Assembly (NCBI GenBank): GCA_022393335.1
Contig: JAJEKB010018659.1
Coordinates: 1 to 64,000 of the forward strand
Source of the DNA: Macrotrachela quadricornifera
Taxonomy: Eukaryota > Rotifera > Eurotatoria > Philodinida > Philodinidae
DNA length: 64,000 nt
Reading direction: 5' to 3'
Below, in pieces: positions 47,738-58,129 of the stretch. A program made the position numbers and the translations under genes. Within the stretch, counting starts at the first letter, position 1. The number at the start of each line of letters is the position of its first letter. The notes beneath the pieces were generated by a model. It had not been told where the DNA came from and searched no databases. It was given only the letters and a program-made list of their open reading frames with translations.

Positions 47738-48283
47738 TCAATAAAATCTATTGATTCCTACGAAAAGAACAAAAATAAATTGAACAAATACAATGTTACT
47801 GGAAAGTAATTATAAAGTTATGTTGTTGTTTTGTAGTTCATTGAAATTTAGTTGTCGGTGCTTGTTTATTGTTCAAGAAATGAGTTTTGCCCTTTTTTCT
47901 ATATATATTAACGGCATGCATTGTTTTGTGTAGATGGTATGTTTATGAATGGAGAGAAAAAGTTTCCAAATTTATCTAAAATATAAATGGGAACACAATA
48001 AACTAATTAAGTTATATAGATTATAGAATGAATAAGAAACACAATTTTTTTTTGCTCGAAATGTTTTAGTCGCTTACAGTAAAGTGTATGAATCACGTTG
48101 TAACAGTCATAGGAAGGGATGAATTAAAATGAAATCATTTATCTTTTATATATTTATGACTTAAAAGTTAAATGAGTGATAGATAAATAGTTCTGGGGAA
48201 GCATGAGAACTTTTGGTTATATGAGACAAAGACAAGTTTTTAAAATAAAAGAAATCTGCGAACAAGTGTTCAATGTTTGATAA

Positions 48284-49378
48284 TTATCGATTCAATATTG
48301 AGGATTGATTCATAAATGAGATGATTTTTCTTGTACGATTTTCAATATTAGCACGGCGGAAACCAATAACAGTACGCATTGGAACGTCCCATGAGTCAAG
48401 AAAAGATAGTTGATTTTGTTGATGATCTCGATCTATATCTTGGTATTGCTGATTATGTCCGTCGATTCTCATTGAAGTATTAACGTGTTCATTATTTAAT
48501 GAATTCGTTTTTATTTGACGAACTTGACGTTTACCGTACTTATGTTTTTCACGCCAAATGTTTGCTGCCTTCACTTTCTAAAATAGAAGTAAATAAATGA
48601 GATAAAAGAAAATATTCATAAGAGTTCACTTGATCTTCTGTTGGATGAAGATCTATGAATATTTTCATTAGTTGAATATCATAAGCATCGTATTGTATAA
48701 GACTTTTCTTTTGTTCGAATCGTAGATGTAGATTTTGTAAGTCATTTTCAATCGTTATTTTTAAGGCATCGGATATCATATGCCATGTTTGATCCATTAA
48801 TATTTTATTAGATATGGACCAACAAGAGGGATATTTTGGTAAATAAACTTGTAGTTGCTCACAGATTGTTTTCAGTTTATTTCCAGTTAATTTTTGTCGA
48901 TGTCGAATATTATATTTAGTTCGAGGATAATCTCAATTGATAGAATAACGTTGTGTTAGATTTTTTGGCATCTGTAATAACCATTCAACTGCAAATGTAA
49001 GTCCATGTGTAACATGTTTCCAATAATATTGTTCCATTTCTAATTGAAATCTCATGCACATCAAATGAGCGTATGTTTGTACGAATGATAATAATTTTTG
49101 ATTTGATAAATGCTGTTGAAGTTGCTGACGATAATCAGGACTTGCTTCACATAATAGTTTTTTAAATTCCTGTTTTGAAATTCGATCATAGTTTTGTGTC
49201 AATTCTGGATATAGTTTCCATGCATCAATTGAAAAATGTGCTGTACCTTTCGATTGTCTAATATTTCATTTCTTTGAGGAATGCTGATTAGAATACGTCT
49301 ACAAGGAAAAAAATTCGAAGAGATTATTATAATATTTTAATCAAAAAATTCTTCAAACTGTATTATGAACTCCAGTCT

Positions 49379-49409
<31 letters not shown>

Positions 49410-49607
49410 ATCATCATCACTGTCGTTGCCATCATCTTCTTCTGTTATTCCTGCTGCTAGTTTTATAATTTCTCAATACTCGTCCGGATGATATAACTGC
49501 ATCACTCCTTCAGTCATCAACACCTCGTTCATAAATGGATTATCTATTTGATCGATAACATATGATTTTATCACACTTGCATAATTAAAATAATCCTGAT
49601 TATCCAT
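48284..49607 (-). pseudogene. Unit A: unknown multi-exon ORF of a hammerhead-terminated repeat
   Basis: The gene starts MDNQDYFNYASVIKSYVIDQ at 49607 and has an acidic run (Asp then about ten Glu, from a CCT/CAT microsatellite on the plus strand). After a probable intron it continues SIDAWKLYPELTQNYDRISK ... LSNQKLLSFVQTYAHLMCMR ... VYLPKYPSCWSISNKILMDQ. A well-defined 52-bp intron (48578-48629, GTGAAC to TTTTAG) precedes VKAANIWREKHKYGKRQVRQ, and the end is TAA at 48284. Two TGA codons interrupt it (49473-49475 and 48933-48935), both where Trp would fit. I recognise no domain. A second copy (50789-51346) conserves the intron and shows the two are repeats. It is followed by hammerhead A and a C-rich tail, so it is probably carried by a Terminon-related element. 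Confidence 0.6.
49379..49420. repeat. CCT/CAT microsatellite within unit A
   Basis: About eight CCT triplets followed by four CAT triplets. On the minus strand it encodes the Asp/Glu run of the unknown ORF. Confidence 0.85.
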
Positions 49608-49967
49608 GTTTCTTTGTTAAATGTAATCGAGTTTTTCTGATATCGTTTGGATGTACAAATATGTATGTAAATGAAAGAAATGTGAAAGAAATCCAAAACA
49701 AATCAAAAAGGAAACTATTTGTAAGAAATCGAAAAACTCTTATGTCCTAAAAATATTAGAATTAAGATGTTCATGAGTATTGATCAATTGATGTCTAATT
49801 CGTTTGTAACATTTGTTTCTAATAATCGAAAAAGAGAATAAGTTTATTTGAGAGTCTAATTATTCTATATAGTGCAATAGAATCTTACTTGGAAGTGGTT
49901 TTGGTTTCACTTTAGATGAATGAGGTTTTTTCTGTATCAATTCATATGCCAGATTACGACTATTTCG

Positions 49968-49997
49968 ATGAGGGTGAGGGTGAGGATGTGTGAGTTT
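49968..49997 (-). repeat. C-rich tail behind hammerhead B (minus strand)
   Basis: Minus-strand sequence after the hammerhead is GAAACTCACACATCCTCACC followed by CTCACCCTCATCG. It contains two clear CCCTCA units as in the tract at 42.0 kb and shares the GAAACTCAC lead. Confidence 0.75.
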
Positions 49998-50045
49998 CCA
50001 CTACTTAGGTTATCGATAGATACTCAATCTATCTCATCAGGTGGT
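49998..50045 (-). ncRNA. Hammerhead ribozyme B (one core irregularity)
   Basis: On the minus strand: ACCAC, CUGAUGA, a perfect 7-bp stem II (GAUAGAU/AUCUAUC, loop UGAGU), then GAUA where GAAA is expected, ACC UA AGU as stem III, and A before GUGG. The stem II is stronger than in copy A, but the GAA box has a one-base change or insertion that may impair cleavage. It ends unit B. Confidence 0.7.
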
Positions 50046-50143
50046 ACAATACTAATTTATGATTTTTTATTCAAAAATCAACAATTAATTTAACTACATT
50101 GTAACCTATCACAGGGATAGATCATAGTAATTAAATTTTTATA

Positions 50144-50185
50144 GTGGTGAGTGAGTTTCCACTACCTAGATTGCCGATGGATGAT
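50144..50185 (-). ncRNA. Partial hammerhead (3' half) with GAAACTCAC lead
   Basis: Minus-strand text CGGCAATCTAGGTAGTGG is followed by GAAACTCACTCACC. It matches the 3' half of hammerhead A (GAAATCTAGGTAGTGG) and its tail. The CUGAUGA half is gone. It sits about 140 bp upstream of hammerhead B on the same strand, suggesting an older tandem terminus. Confidence 0.6.
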
Positions 50186-50788
50186 AGTGTTAGTCTAGAG
50201 AATTGTTTGAATAAATTAGTTTTCTTTATTCCATATAGAGGTAGATTCCCATTTATTGTGCGGATAACTAATAGTAGTGCGATAGTGATTGATCGATATC
50301 GAACTAAATTATAATTTTCTTGTAATAGTCGAGGATAGGCTTATAGTAAACATTGTTGATGTCGGCATTGAGAAAGATGATTAATTCAGGTGAATTGCCT
50401 GTTCGATGAAGTAAATAGGAGAATTGTTTTCGTTCTGAATATTATTAAAGATGGAAACAATTTAAACCAATCTAGAATGTAAGAGAAAAATGATGAGTAT
50501 AGGAACATATATAGATGATAGAATGAATATGAAATAAAATGTTTCCCTTTAAAAATGGTGCTATTGTTTTATTGGAAACGAAATATATAATTTTGAAAAG
50601 AATCACATGAAGTGTTCAATAAATATGATATAAAGTATTTTCTATATATCTGTTATAAGAAGATCTATATTTTTGGTGTGTGTCTAATTCGAGTGAAACA
50701 TCAGAATATATGATTTTAAAAGAAAAAGACAATTTTTGGAAAGGAAAACATAGATACGAAATAAATGTTTATTGTTTGATGATTGAAT

Positions 50789-51346
50789 CTAGTATGAAGA
50801 TCTATTCAAAAATGAAATAATTTTTTCTGTACGATTTGCGATATCTGCAAGACGACATTCAATGATAGTACGCATTGTTTGGTCGAATGAGTCTAGAAAG
50901 GGTATTTGATATTGTTGATGATGCCTATTCATTTCTTCTGGTTGATGATTATTTGCATGGACTATTGGTGAAGTTTTAACTTGGTCATTATTTAAAAAAT
51001 TTGTTTTTATTTGACGGATCTGACGTCTACCATATTGATACTTTCCACCCCAAATTTTTGCTACCTTCAATTTCTAGAATAGAAATAAATAGATGAGATA
51101 AAGCGAAAATATAATAAGAGTTTACTTGATCTTCTGTTGGATGAAGATCTATGAATTTTTTCAATAGTTCAATATCATTAGGATCATATTGTATAAGACT
51201 TTTCTTTTGTTCGAATCGTAGATGTAAATTTTGTAAGTCATTTTCAATCATTATTTTTAAGGCATCGGATATCATATGCCATGTTTGATCCATTAATATT
51301 TTATTAGATATGGACCAACAAGAGGGATATTTTGGTAAATGAACTT
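50789..51346 (-). pseudogene. Unit B: 5'-truncated copy of the unknown ORF
   Basis: From 51346 the minus strand reads QVHLPKYPSCWSISNKILMD and WHMISDALKIMIENDLQNLH, then a 52-bp intron (51074-51125). It continues KVAKIWGGKYQYGRRQIRQI and ENRTxKIISFLNRS near the end. Both the protein and the intron position and length match unit A (about 75 percent identity by eye). Similarity stops abruptly near 51347, inside the exon, with unrelated DNA beyond. A 5' truncation with the intron retained fits copying of an unspliced, hammerhead-processed RNA by a Penelope-type RT. Confidence 0.65.
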
Positions 51347-51987
51347 GTAAGGTTCAGCTAATTCAGAATTACAGTAAATTTTTTTTTTGAACTTTTTTAT
51401 ACATATTCTGATTCTTCTGATGACGCTGATCACGATTATCAACCTCCAGACGTTCAAAATTCCTTCCTTCATGGAGGAAACCTCAGAATACTGAGAAGGT
51501 CTCATAAACCGAGAAAATCACCATATAGCACAAAACTGATTTCTTTGAAGTTGTCTCATAAGATAGAGAAACCAAACTAAATTTTTCTGAATCAGCATTA
51601 AAAACTGATTTAGAAAATGAGTTTTAGTTCATTTTAGAAATGGAGACTTGACCGGCGCTAGGCGGCCGCGCCGATGGATGTTAGGGCTGAGTGATTCATT
51701 TTGTAAATCTATCTAGTTTTTTTTAAAAAGAGCTATATCATTGATTCACACGTCATTAGAACCGCTAGAACATAAGCTTCAAAAGTATGAAGAGCTTTTT
51801 TCAAAATGTTTTTTTATTGTCGAGAAAATCGACTTTTACTGGAAAATAGAGAAAATGCGGAGGGCACTGATTTTGATTAAGTTTTTCATTTTTAATTCAA
51901 ATACGATTAAAATAACCTCAGATAGGTTTAAAATGATGCAGAATTCAATGGAAACACTTTCGAAGTCGTAATAAGATTTCCAGACCC
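51347..51987. other. Spacer, no gene seen
   Basis: AT-rich sequence with a small GC-rich patch (GGCGCTAGGCGGCCGCGCC, 51655-51673). Nothing coding is supported. Confidence 0.35.
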
Positions 51988-51992
51988 CTCCC

Positions 51993-53463
51993 CACAGTGG
52001 GCAACCAGGCGGACATGACCGAAAGTTCTATTTTCCCAAGTTCAAATATCGGAATGAATACGTCTATGGTTAGTCTATCTTACCCTAAAACTAGATTTCC
52101 AGAAATCGAGCCATACCCCTGGAAAAGTCCAGCGTCAAAAAATTGCTCATAAATCGATAATTATACGGAGACCATTCCTTTTTTCAACTTATCAAAACAT
52201 TTTGAAAAGAAAAACTATCTGAAACGAATGACTGACCCATAAGCTATATTGGATGAAAAAATGATTTCGATTGAACCAAAAATGAAATAGAAAAAAAGTG
52301 ATTATTGGGCCAAAAATAGGTCAAAAAATAGGTCATACCGTATTTTATGAACGCTACAAAGAGTTTTCATCCGATTGAGCTGAAATTTTCACCAATCATT
52401 CTCCAATGTGTGATTTATCATTGATCATAGCGCGATGTTGAATCAGTGAACACAGGCCGAGCTAGAGGTCTCCCAAATAACCAGGTTTCTGCCCAGGAAT
52501 GGCTAGTTTTGAGAAGATGAGAACGTTTTGACGCAAAACTAAGATCATATTCGGAATCAGCTCATCGAGCTGCATCGAATCATATATAACAAGAAGTGTT
52601 TCTCAAAAAAAAATGTTGGTTCTTGTGGTCGATAAGGTTTTGAAAAACAGCCTTTCCATAGTTTTTAAACGCTACAAAGAGTTTAAGTGCGATTGATCTC
52701 AAACTTTCACTAATTATTCTTCCACGTCTGATTCATCATTGACCATAGCGCGACTTCGCACTGATGCGCTTAACCGGTGCTATGAGTCTCCTAAAAAATG
52801 AGGTTTTTGCCCCCGAATCCCTATTTTTTAAAACAAGGCATCATTTTGATGCAAAACTAAGGTGATATTCGGAATCAGCTCGTCGAGCTGCATCCAACCA
52901 TATATAATAAAAAGCATTTTTTCGAAAAAAAATTTTTGACCTTCGTGCAAGGAAAGCTAAAAAAGATGAGTCATTCCGTATTTTTCGAGCATTATAAAGA
53001 GTTCTCATTCAACTGAACTCAGTCATTTACTCACTGTGTTCATCTATATTAAATTTTCGTTAACTATATACATCGTATCGCATCAGAGACCATATACTAT
53101 GCTAGGAATTCCTAAGAAAACCCTGATTTTTGACCCTAATTCCTTCTTTTGGCTCCCCAAATCTCTTTTTTTATCCTTAAAATAACATCTTACCGAGAAA
53201 CCAAGGTGATTTTCGGAATCAGCGTGCCAAACTACGTCGAATGGTGAGTGACACGATGTATTTTCTAATAAAAACTTTTTTTCGAAAATTTTGGCAAAGG
53301 TACCCCACAGGTGATTTTCACGAAAAATTTTTTTTTTCAAAAAGTGCTTTATTTGCTTAAAGATGATTTTCTAAGTGATATATAATCACTTCTAAGCAAT
53401 AAAAATCCGTTTCAGAGCACGAAACTTACATGTCCGCCTGCTATACGAAAGTTGCCCACTGTG
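51993..53463. mobile_element. Non-autonomous Transib-type element with RSS-like ends
   Basis: Both ends start with CACAGTGGGCAAC. The target duplication is CTCCC (51988-51992 and 53464-53468). A 5-bp GC-rich duplication and CACxxTG ends are diagnostic of Transib. The left end has 11 bp and the right end 21 bp between the heptamer CACAGTG and a shared GGACATG. The 1471-bp interior has no ORF of note and consists of roughly 317-bp diverged tandem repeats. It is presumably mobilised by a transposase like the one at 55952-58129. Confidence 0.88.
52337..53290. repeat. Three diverged tandem repeats of about 317 bp
   Basis: Units begin near 52337, 52655 and 52974. Landmark words recur in order: CGCTACAAAGAGTTT or a variant, TCATTGATCATAGCGCGA, GCAAAACTAAGATCATATTC and CGGAATCAGCTCATCGAGCT. 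A related fragment (ATTCAGAATCAGTGTAAGAA) occurs in the left part of the 3.9-kb Transib element. Confidence 0.75.
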
Positions 53464-53762
53464 CTCCCCCCCCCCCATTCAATGGTTTTTTAAGAACTTT
53501 CAAGAAGCAACCCAACTTTTGGTTGCACAAGCGTGTAACATTAATATTTATCGTAGTCATGTTGCTCACATACCTTCACGTTGTATCGCTTATTCTTATC
53601 GTTTTTTTGCGTTCGTGTTTCGCTTTCTTTTGTTACTTTTCTGCTTCATAACTGTCTTATGTTATAGTCGGTATTCATTAGTGTTGGAGAGAGAATCATA
53701 AAGAGTCAGACAAAAGAGCATCTGGTAATACTATTTACTTTGAAATTTTACTTGTTGTTATT

Positions 53763-54674
53763 ATGGCCAAACCGTCAAGACGTCGTTCTCATAGCAAATC
53801 GCTGATTCAAAGACGTTATTCACAGGAAAGTTTAAATACTGAAAGTGATAGTTCTGAGTCAAATGAAGAACTATAGATGGAAGTTGATGCTAGTGAAAAT
53901 AAAGAACTATTGGATTTTAAAAACAGAATAAATCGTAACGATATGTCTGATTTGTTCGAATTGTGTCAAACGAAATGTCCGAGAAAATATATCAGTGTTC
54001 TGTTATATATGACAATGCGTTATTTTGGCGTTAAATGGGATGATTGCAATGATTTCTTAATCGAAATTGGAGGAACAAATGGTAAAACAGCTCATAAATG
54101 GGCGAATGTTTTTATATCTGGAGATTTTTATGAGTTTTGCAATGATAATAGAGGTGAAAAACGTGGTAATGACTTTTTTGACTGCTTTCCTGAGATTGAA
54201 ATATCAGCGAAAACCTTCACTATGGAGCGATGCTCAAGAAAAGCAGCCGATTTCACAGCCAACGATCTCGCTCTATTTATTGATGAACAATATTATCTGG
54301 TCACACAAACGGTAAAAGATGCTGGTGCTCCTCTTGTTCGCTTACCAGCTTCCTGTCAAATAGATCTGCGTCGGTGGGGTGCGCGTTTTGAACAAAATGG
54401 AAACCGTCCTTATTTTGAGGGACATGAACGAGCCGACGTCATTCAACATCGTGATAAATTTATTGAGTACTTTCTCGAAAGTAAAGATCATTACTATACG
54501 ATTACAGATGGAGACATTCCGAAATGGATAATACCGAGCAAAATTTCTGCTACTGTTCTTATCTGTAAGTGAATTTTTTGGGAATAGGGTTTTCTATTCG
54601 GGATTCTTCGATTTTTATCCGTCTAGTTCATGATGAATCTACCTTTAAATCTGGAGAAGTTTCTGCGAAATGTT
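53763..54674 (+). pseudogene. Transposase-like gene interrupted by the Transib element
   Basis: The frame from ATG 53763 has one TAG just before the Met at 53877, then 231 open codons. It reads YFGVKWDDCNDFLIEIGGTN, HKWANVFISGDFYEFCNDNR and YFEGHERADVIQHRDKFIEY. A GTAAGT donor at about 54566 and a CCGTCTAG acceptor at about 54627 splice it to FHDESTFKSGEVSAKC, where the Transib left end begins. The HDE(S/C)TF motif after a hydrophobic strand occurs in a widespread family of eukaryotic transposase-like proteins and resembles a DDE first-Asp motif. I cannot name the superfamily. The C-terminal two-thirds is missing; no continuation was found after 58607. Confidence 0.5.
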
Positions 54675-54698
54675 GCACAGTGGGCAACCATGTGGACA
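54675..54698 (+). promoter_or_regulatory. Transib left end: heptamer, 11-bp spacer, GGACAT
   Basis: The heptamer CACAGTG is identical to the consensus V(D)J signal heptamer. An 11-bp spacer separates it from GGACAT, which all four ends share. It is the presumed transposase binding and cleavage site. Confidence 0.75.
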
Positions 54699-55199
54699 TT
54701 ATGTAAAAAAATGAAAGTGAGCTTTTTTAAGATTTGAAAAGTGACAAATGTACTTCGTTGAATGCGCTATCGAATGGTGTAAAAAATTTTATTCTACGGT
54801 CTTTCCTTCTGGAGAAATTTGAAAAAGAAAATAACGAAAAATGAGAAATATGCTGGAAAACAGTCGTCCTCAGTAAAATGACCGCGCTCTCCAACGCTCA
54901 ATTTGAAATTTATTCAAACTTTGCCAAAATGTTCTCCCATATGCCCTCTATCACCACAGTTAGCGCAAATTAGCGCAAATGTTCCTGGGCCCTACAGGAG
55001 ATTTTTGAAAAAAACATGGTTTTTCAGGTATTTCATATTTTTCTCGATTCAGAAACGTTTTTATTCCATACAAAATCATATTCAGAATCAGTGTAAGAAA
55101 CTGCGTCAGATAGTGTATGACATCTCGAACGCTCTTGGGGCAAAGCTGGATGCTACCAAGCGGGTCCACAGGTTGCGGATAGTAGAACGGCCATTAGTA

Positions 55200-55950
55200 T
55201 GATGGTTAGCTGCGAATAAGATCAAGCAATTCATCAAACAAGCAGTCCCGAACAACTCAGCCATCTTGCCAACAGGGTGTGGTGGAGTTTTGGATGGCAC
55301 CAAAACACCTATAAAATGCTACAGAAACCCAAAGACGACAAGATGACAGGGCGAGTATAGGCCGCCAGAAGCAAGGTTCACCCGAACCAAATTTCATAAG
55401 CCTTAGCCAGGGTAGGTGAAGCTCTCTAGTCTTGACTGGTAGTTCACCTAGGAGATGATATTAAGCTAAGTGGAAAGCGTCTTTATTTTAGGAGACATGT
55501 GGAAGCATGAAGTGAAGGGTACAGTTTGTATTGTTTAACGCAGAGGTTCTTCATGATCACCCGTCTGGCTTTCTACTCAGGGTCGCAGCTGTTAACAATA
55601 ATTCCGAGGCCATCACTTCATGAGAGCATATCTTCTGTATCGCCCCCGTGACACGTGAAGCGGCGCGACCATTCCAAGGCTATAATAACACTATATTAAC
55701 GACGATTATTAATGACAATGATGAATGGTTTGCAGGGCAACGTAAGTTGATAAGGATCCGTGTAAATTCGTCTCCAAAGAGAGTCCCATGCATTACGGGA
55801 TAGCACGGGAGTCAGCTAAGACTACCTCTTGTGTGAGTATGGTGTTTTCACCATAGTTGTAGAGAGATGTCTAATGCACACTGCTAATCACCCATGTGTT
55901 GACCCAGCATTTGTGAGTCTGAGGCAGTGTGTAGAGGGTCTGTCATTAAC
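55200..55950. other. GC-richer segment of unknown origin inside the Transib element
   Basis: Base composition is clearly higher in G+C than on either side. A short open stretch reads AANKIKQFIKQAVPNNSAIL and PTGCGGVLDGTKTPIK before stops. The rest is non-coding. It may be a nested insertion (a SINE or LINE fragment) or 5' untranslated sequence. I could not identify it. Confidence 0.4.
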
Positions 55951-55951
55951 C

Positions 55952-58129
55952 ATGGATTTTACAAAAACCTCTTCTCAACAAAACAACACGAGTTTTAAAA
56001 ATACGGGGATGACATTACATCAGCTTTACCAACTATTTTTTGACGATTTGAAAAAAGATATTGATGCAACAGTTACACAAATTTGTGACTGTTTTGACGT
56101 CGATACATCGGAAGAAAATAAGAAAATAATTTTAGATCAAATTCATCAACACACAGTAAAAATGATAAACAAAGTGAAATTGTGGCGGAAATGTAGCTAT
56201 CAAAGACGAGAAACAGAATTCTCTAATATTGTATTAAATAGATCGGATCTGCATCAGCGACCGAGACCACCGAAACGGACAAGCACTCGAGATTTTAGTG
56301 AAACTGGAAATAAGCAAAAAAAACGAAGATTAAATGATCTCAATGATGAGCTTGACGACTTTGCAGCATCAAATAATCTTACGGTTAACCAAGTTTTAGG
56401 CTATTTGCTCCATCAGCGTAACTATCTAAATAATAAAGAACTCGCTGAGCTCGGAAAACAATTATACGAAAGTAATGATTTAAATAATACACGAAATGAG
56501 TTGAATCTCGATCAGACTGTGGCATTGAAATCACATCTCGATATAAGTCGAAATCAGATGGATTTTCTTAAGTCGTTTTGTAGTCCATATATTAAAATAC
56601 CGAATAGAGAATATATTCGAACACACTCTAAGACACTCCTTCCTTTAACAGCACCGTGGAGAAATAATACCGGCGTTTTTATACAAGATCGCGAAGTAGT
56701 GATACAGTTAACTGTAAAACGAATAATAGGAATGCTACATCAACAAAACATAGTTGTACCTACAAAACTGGAATATCGGGAGAAAACGGGGCACGACAGT
56801 GCCGGAAATATGGCTATGTACAAATCAGTAAATACACTGATGGAAAGCGCCAATATTTTTACTAAGATGTGTGTTCCACTATCTCTAACAGATTCATCAT
56901 CAAGTGAAGTGTTATGGAAGAACGAGTCGCCAAATAGCTCACATTGGTGCCGTTCATTGGCATTAATCGCTGAAAAAGAGTCGGCTGAATTGTTGTATTT
57001 AGTTAACAAAGTATTTGAACCTGGAGAAAAGTTTTTACAGGAGAACGGAATGGAATTTGAATATAATAATATTAAATATCAATTAAAAATAGCTATCGAA
57101 AATAGTATGAAAGATCTTAAAGTGCGCACTCTAGAGACAGGTTTAGGAGGAGCTGACTGTCTTTTATGTACTACAAAATCTCATGAACGGAAAGATAGTA
57201 ACAAAATAAACAAAACTGATTATTTTGCAATAAGTCGGACTGCTGAAAAAACTATAGAACTATACAGTCGTATGTTGAATGGGGACGATGAAATCGTCAG
57301 AAAGAAGAATGACTGCGATAATCGACAAGGCCTAACGAGTAAACCTTTATCGAATAGTGATCAGCACTACATCACTATCACTCATCAATACATAAACGGT
57401 ACTCAATGGTTTTTGAAAATTATATGTCATCTACGTGGCGATCTTTTATCATGGTCAGAACGTGGTGAGATAGTCAAGAACAGAATTAAAAAGACGCGAG
57501 AAGTTGTTTTAAACGAGATCCAAGCAAGTACCGGTCTAAGACTCGACCAGTGTGATTCTTCCGGTAATTCTGGAACCAGCACGACCGGCGGTCAAGGGCG
57601 AAAGTTTTTCTCGTACGAACTACGAAACTCGATCATTAAAGCAGTACCTAAAGCACAACAAAATAATTTTAAAAGATTAATTCAGCTTTATTCAGTTATA
57701 CTTCGTGTGGTCTCATCTACCGAATGTGTAAAAATACAAAAGTTTAGGCAGCTAACAATAGATTTTGCTTTGTTTGTAGCAAAAGAGTTTAACTGGATCG
57801 AATATTCAATGACAGTACACAGTCTAGTGTTCCATTCTGCAGAATTAATTTATCGAAATAACTTTGTCGGTCTCGGTGAGTTAAGTGAGGAAGCACTCGA
57901 GAGTGCAAATAAAGATATACGCAACTTTCGGGAGTTCTTGTCGAGAAAATGTGGTCATTTAGAAAACATTACCGATGTTTTTAAACGTCTATTTATACGA
58001 AGCGATCCGGTAATTAATTACATTGTTCAGAGTTCCTGTGGAAAACGTACGTCAAAAGAAAGAGTAATTCTTCCGTGTCCCAACGAAGATGATAGTTTGT
58101 TTGAAAGCATGATCGTAGCGGCACAGTAG
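55952..58129 (+). CDS. Transib (RAG1-related) transposase
   Basis: A 725-aa product from ATG 55952 (the frame is open from 55829, but that part lies in the GC-rich segment). The following numbers count from 55829. The first catalytic Asp is likely D323 (KTGHDSAGNMAMYKS) and the second D429 (IENSMKDLKVRTLE). These are followed by a zinc-knuckle pair GADCLLCTTKSHE (C444, C447). Then come the Transib signature SGTSTTGGQGRKFF (581-594) and the C-terminal GLGELSEEALESANKDIRNF (681-700) with RSDP. E691 aligns with Glu962 of RAG1 (SEGNESGNK). Transib transposases cut hairpin-forming at CACxxTG ends and gave rise to RAG1. The reading frame is intact. The coding strand points from the short-spacer to the long-spacer end. 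Assignment rests on motif order, not a search. Confidence 0.82.
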   Translation: MDFTKTSSQQNNTSFKNTGMTLHQLYQLFFDDLKKDIDATVTQICDCFDVDTSEENKKIILDQIHQHTVKMINKVKLWRKCSYQRRETEFSNIVLNRSDLHQRPRPPKRTSTRDFSETGNKQKKRRLNDLNDELDDFAASNNLTVNQVLGYLLHQRNYLNNKELAELGKQLYESNDLNNTRNELNLDQTVALKSHLDISRNQMDFLKSFCSPYIKIPNREYIRTHSKTLLPLTAPWRNNTGVFIQDREVVIQLTVKRIIGMLHQQNIVVPTKLEYREKTGHDSAGNMAMYKSVNTLMESANIFTKMCVPLSLTDSSSSEVLWKNESPNSSHWCRSLALIAEKESAELLYLVNKVFEPGEKFLQENGMEFEYNNIKYQLKIAIENSMKDLKVRTLETGLGGADCLLCTTKSHERKDSNKINKTDYFAISRTAEKTIELYSRMLNGDDEIVRKKNDCDNRQGLTSKPLSNSDQHYITITHQYINGTQWFLKIICHLRGDLLSWSERGEIVKNRIKKTREVVLNEIQASTGLRLDQCDSSGNSGTSTTGGQGRKFFSYELRNSIIKAVPKAQQNNFKRLIQLYSVILRVVSSTECVKIQKFRQLTIDFALFVAKEFNWIEYSMTVHSLVFHSAELIYRNNFVGLGELSEEALESANKDIRNFREFLSRKCGHLENITDVFKRLFIRSDPVINYIVQSSCGKRTSKERVILPCPNEDDSLFESMIVAAQ

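Noticed and set aside
20196..49475. Nuclear stop-codon reassignment (TGA as Trp)
   Set aside because: Other ORFs here end plausibly at TGA (for example 41691-41693 and 37207-37209), and the affected genes carry other lesions. G-to-A decay explains it better, so it is listed only as a mutation-spectrum observation.
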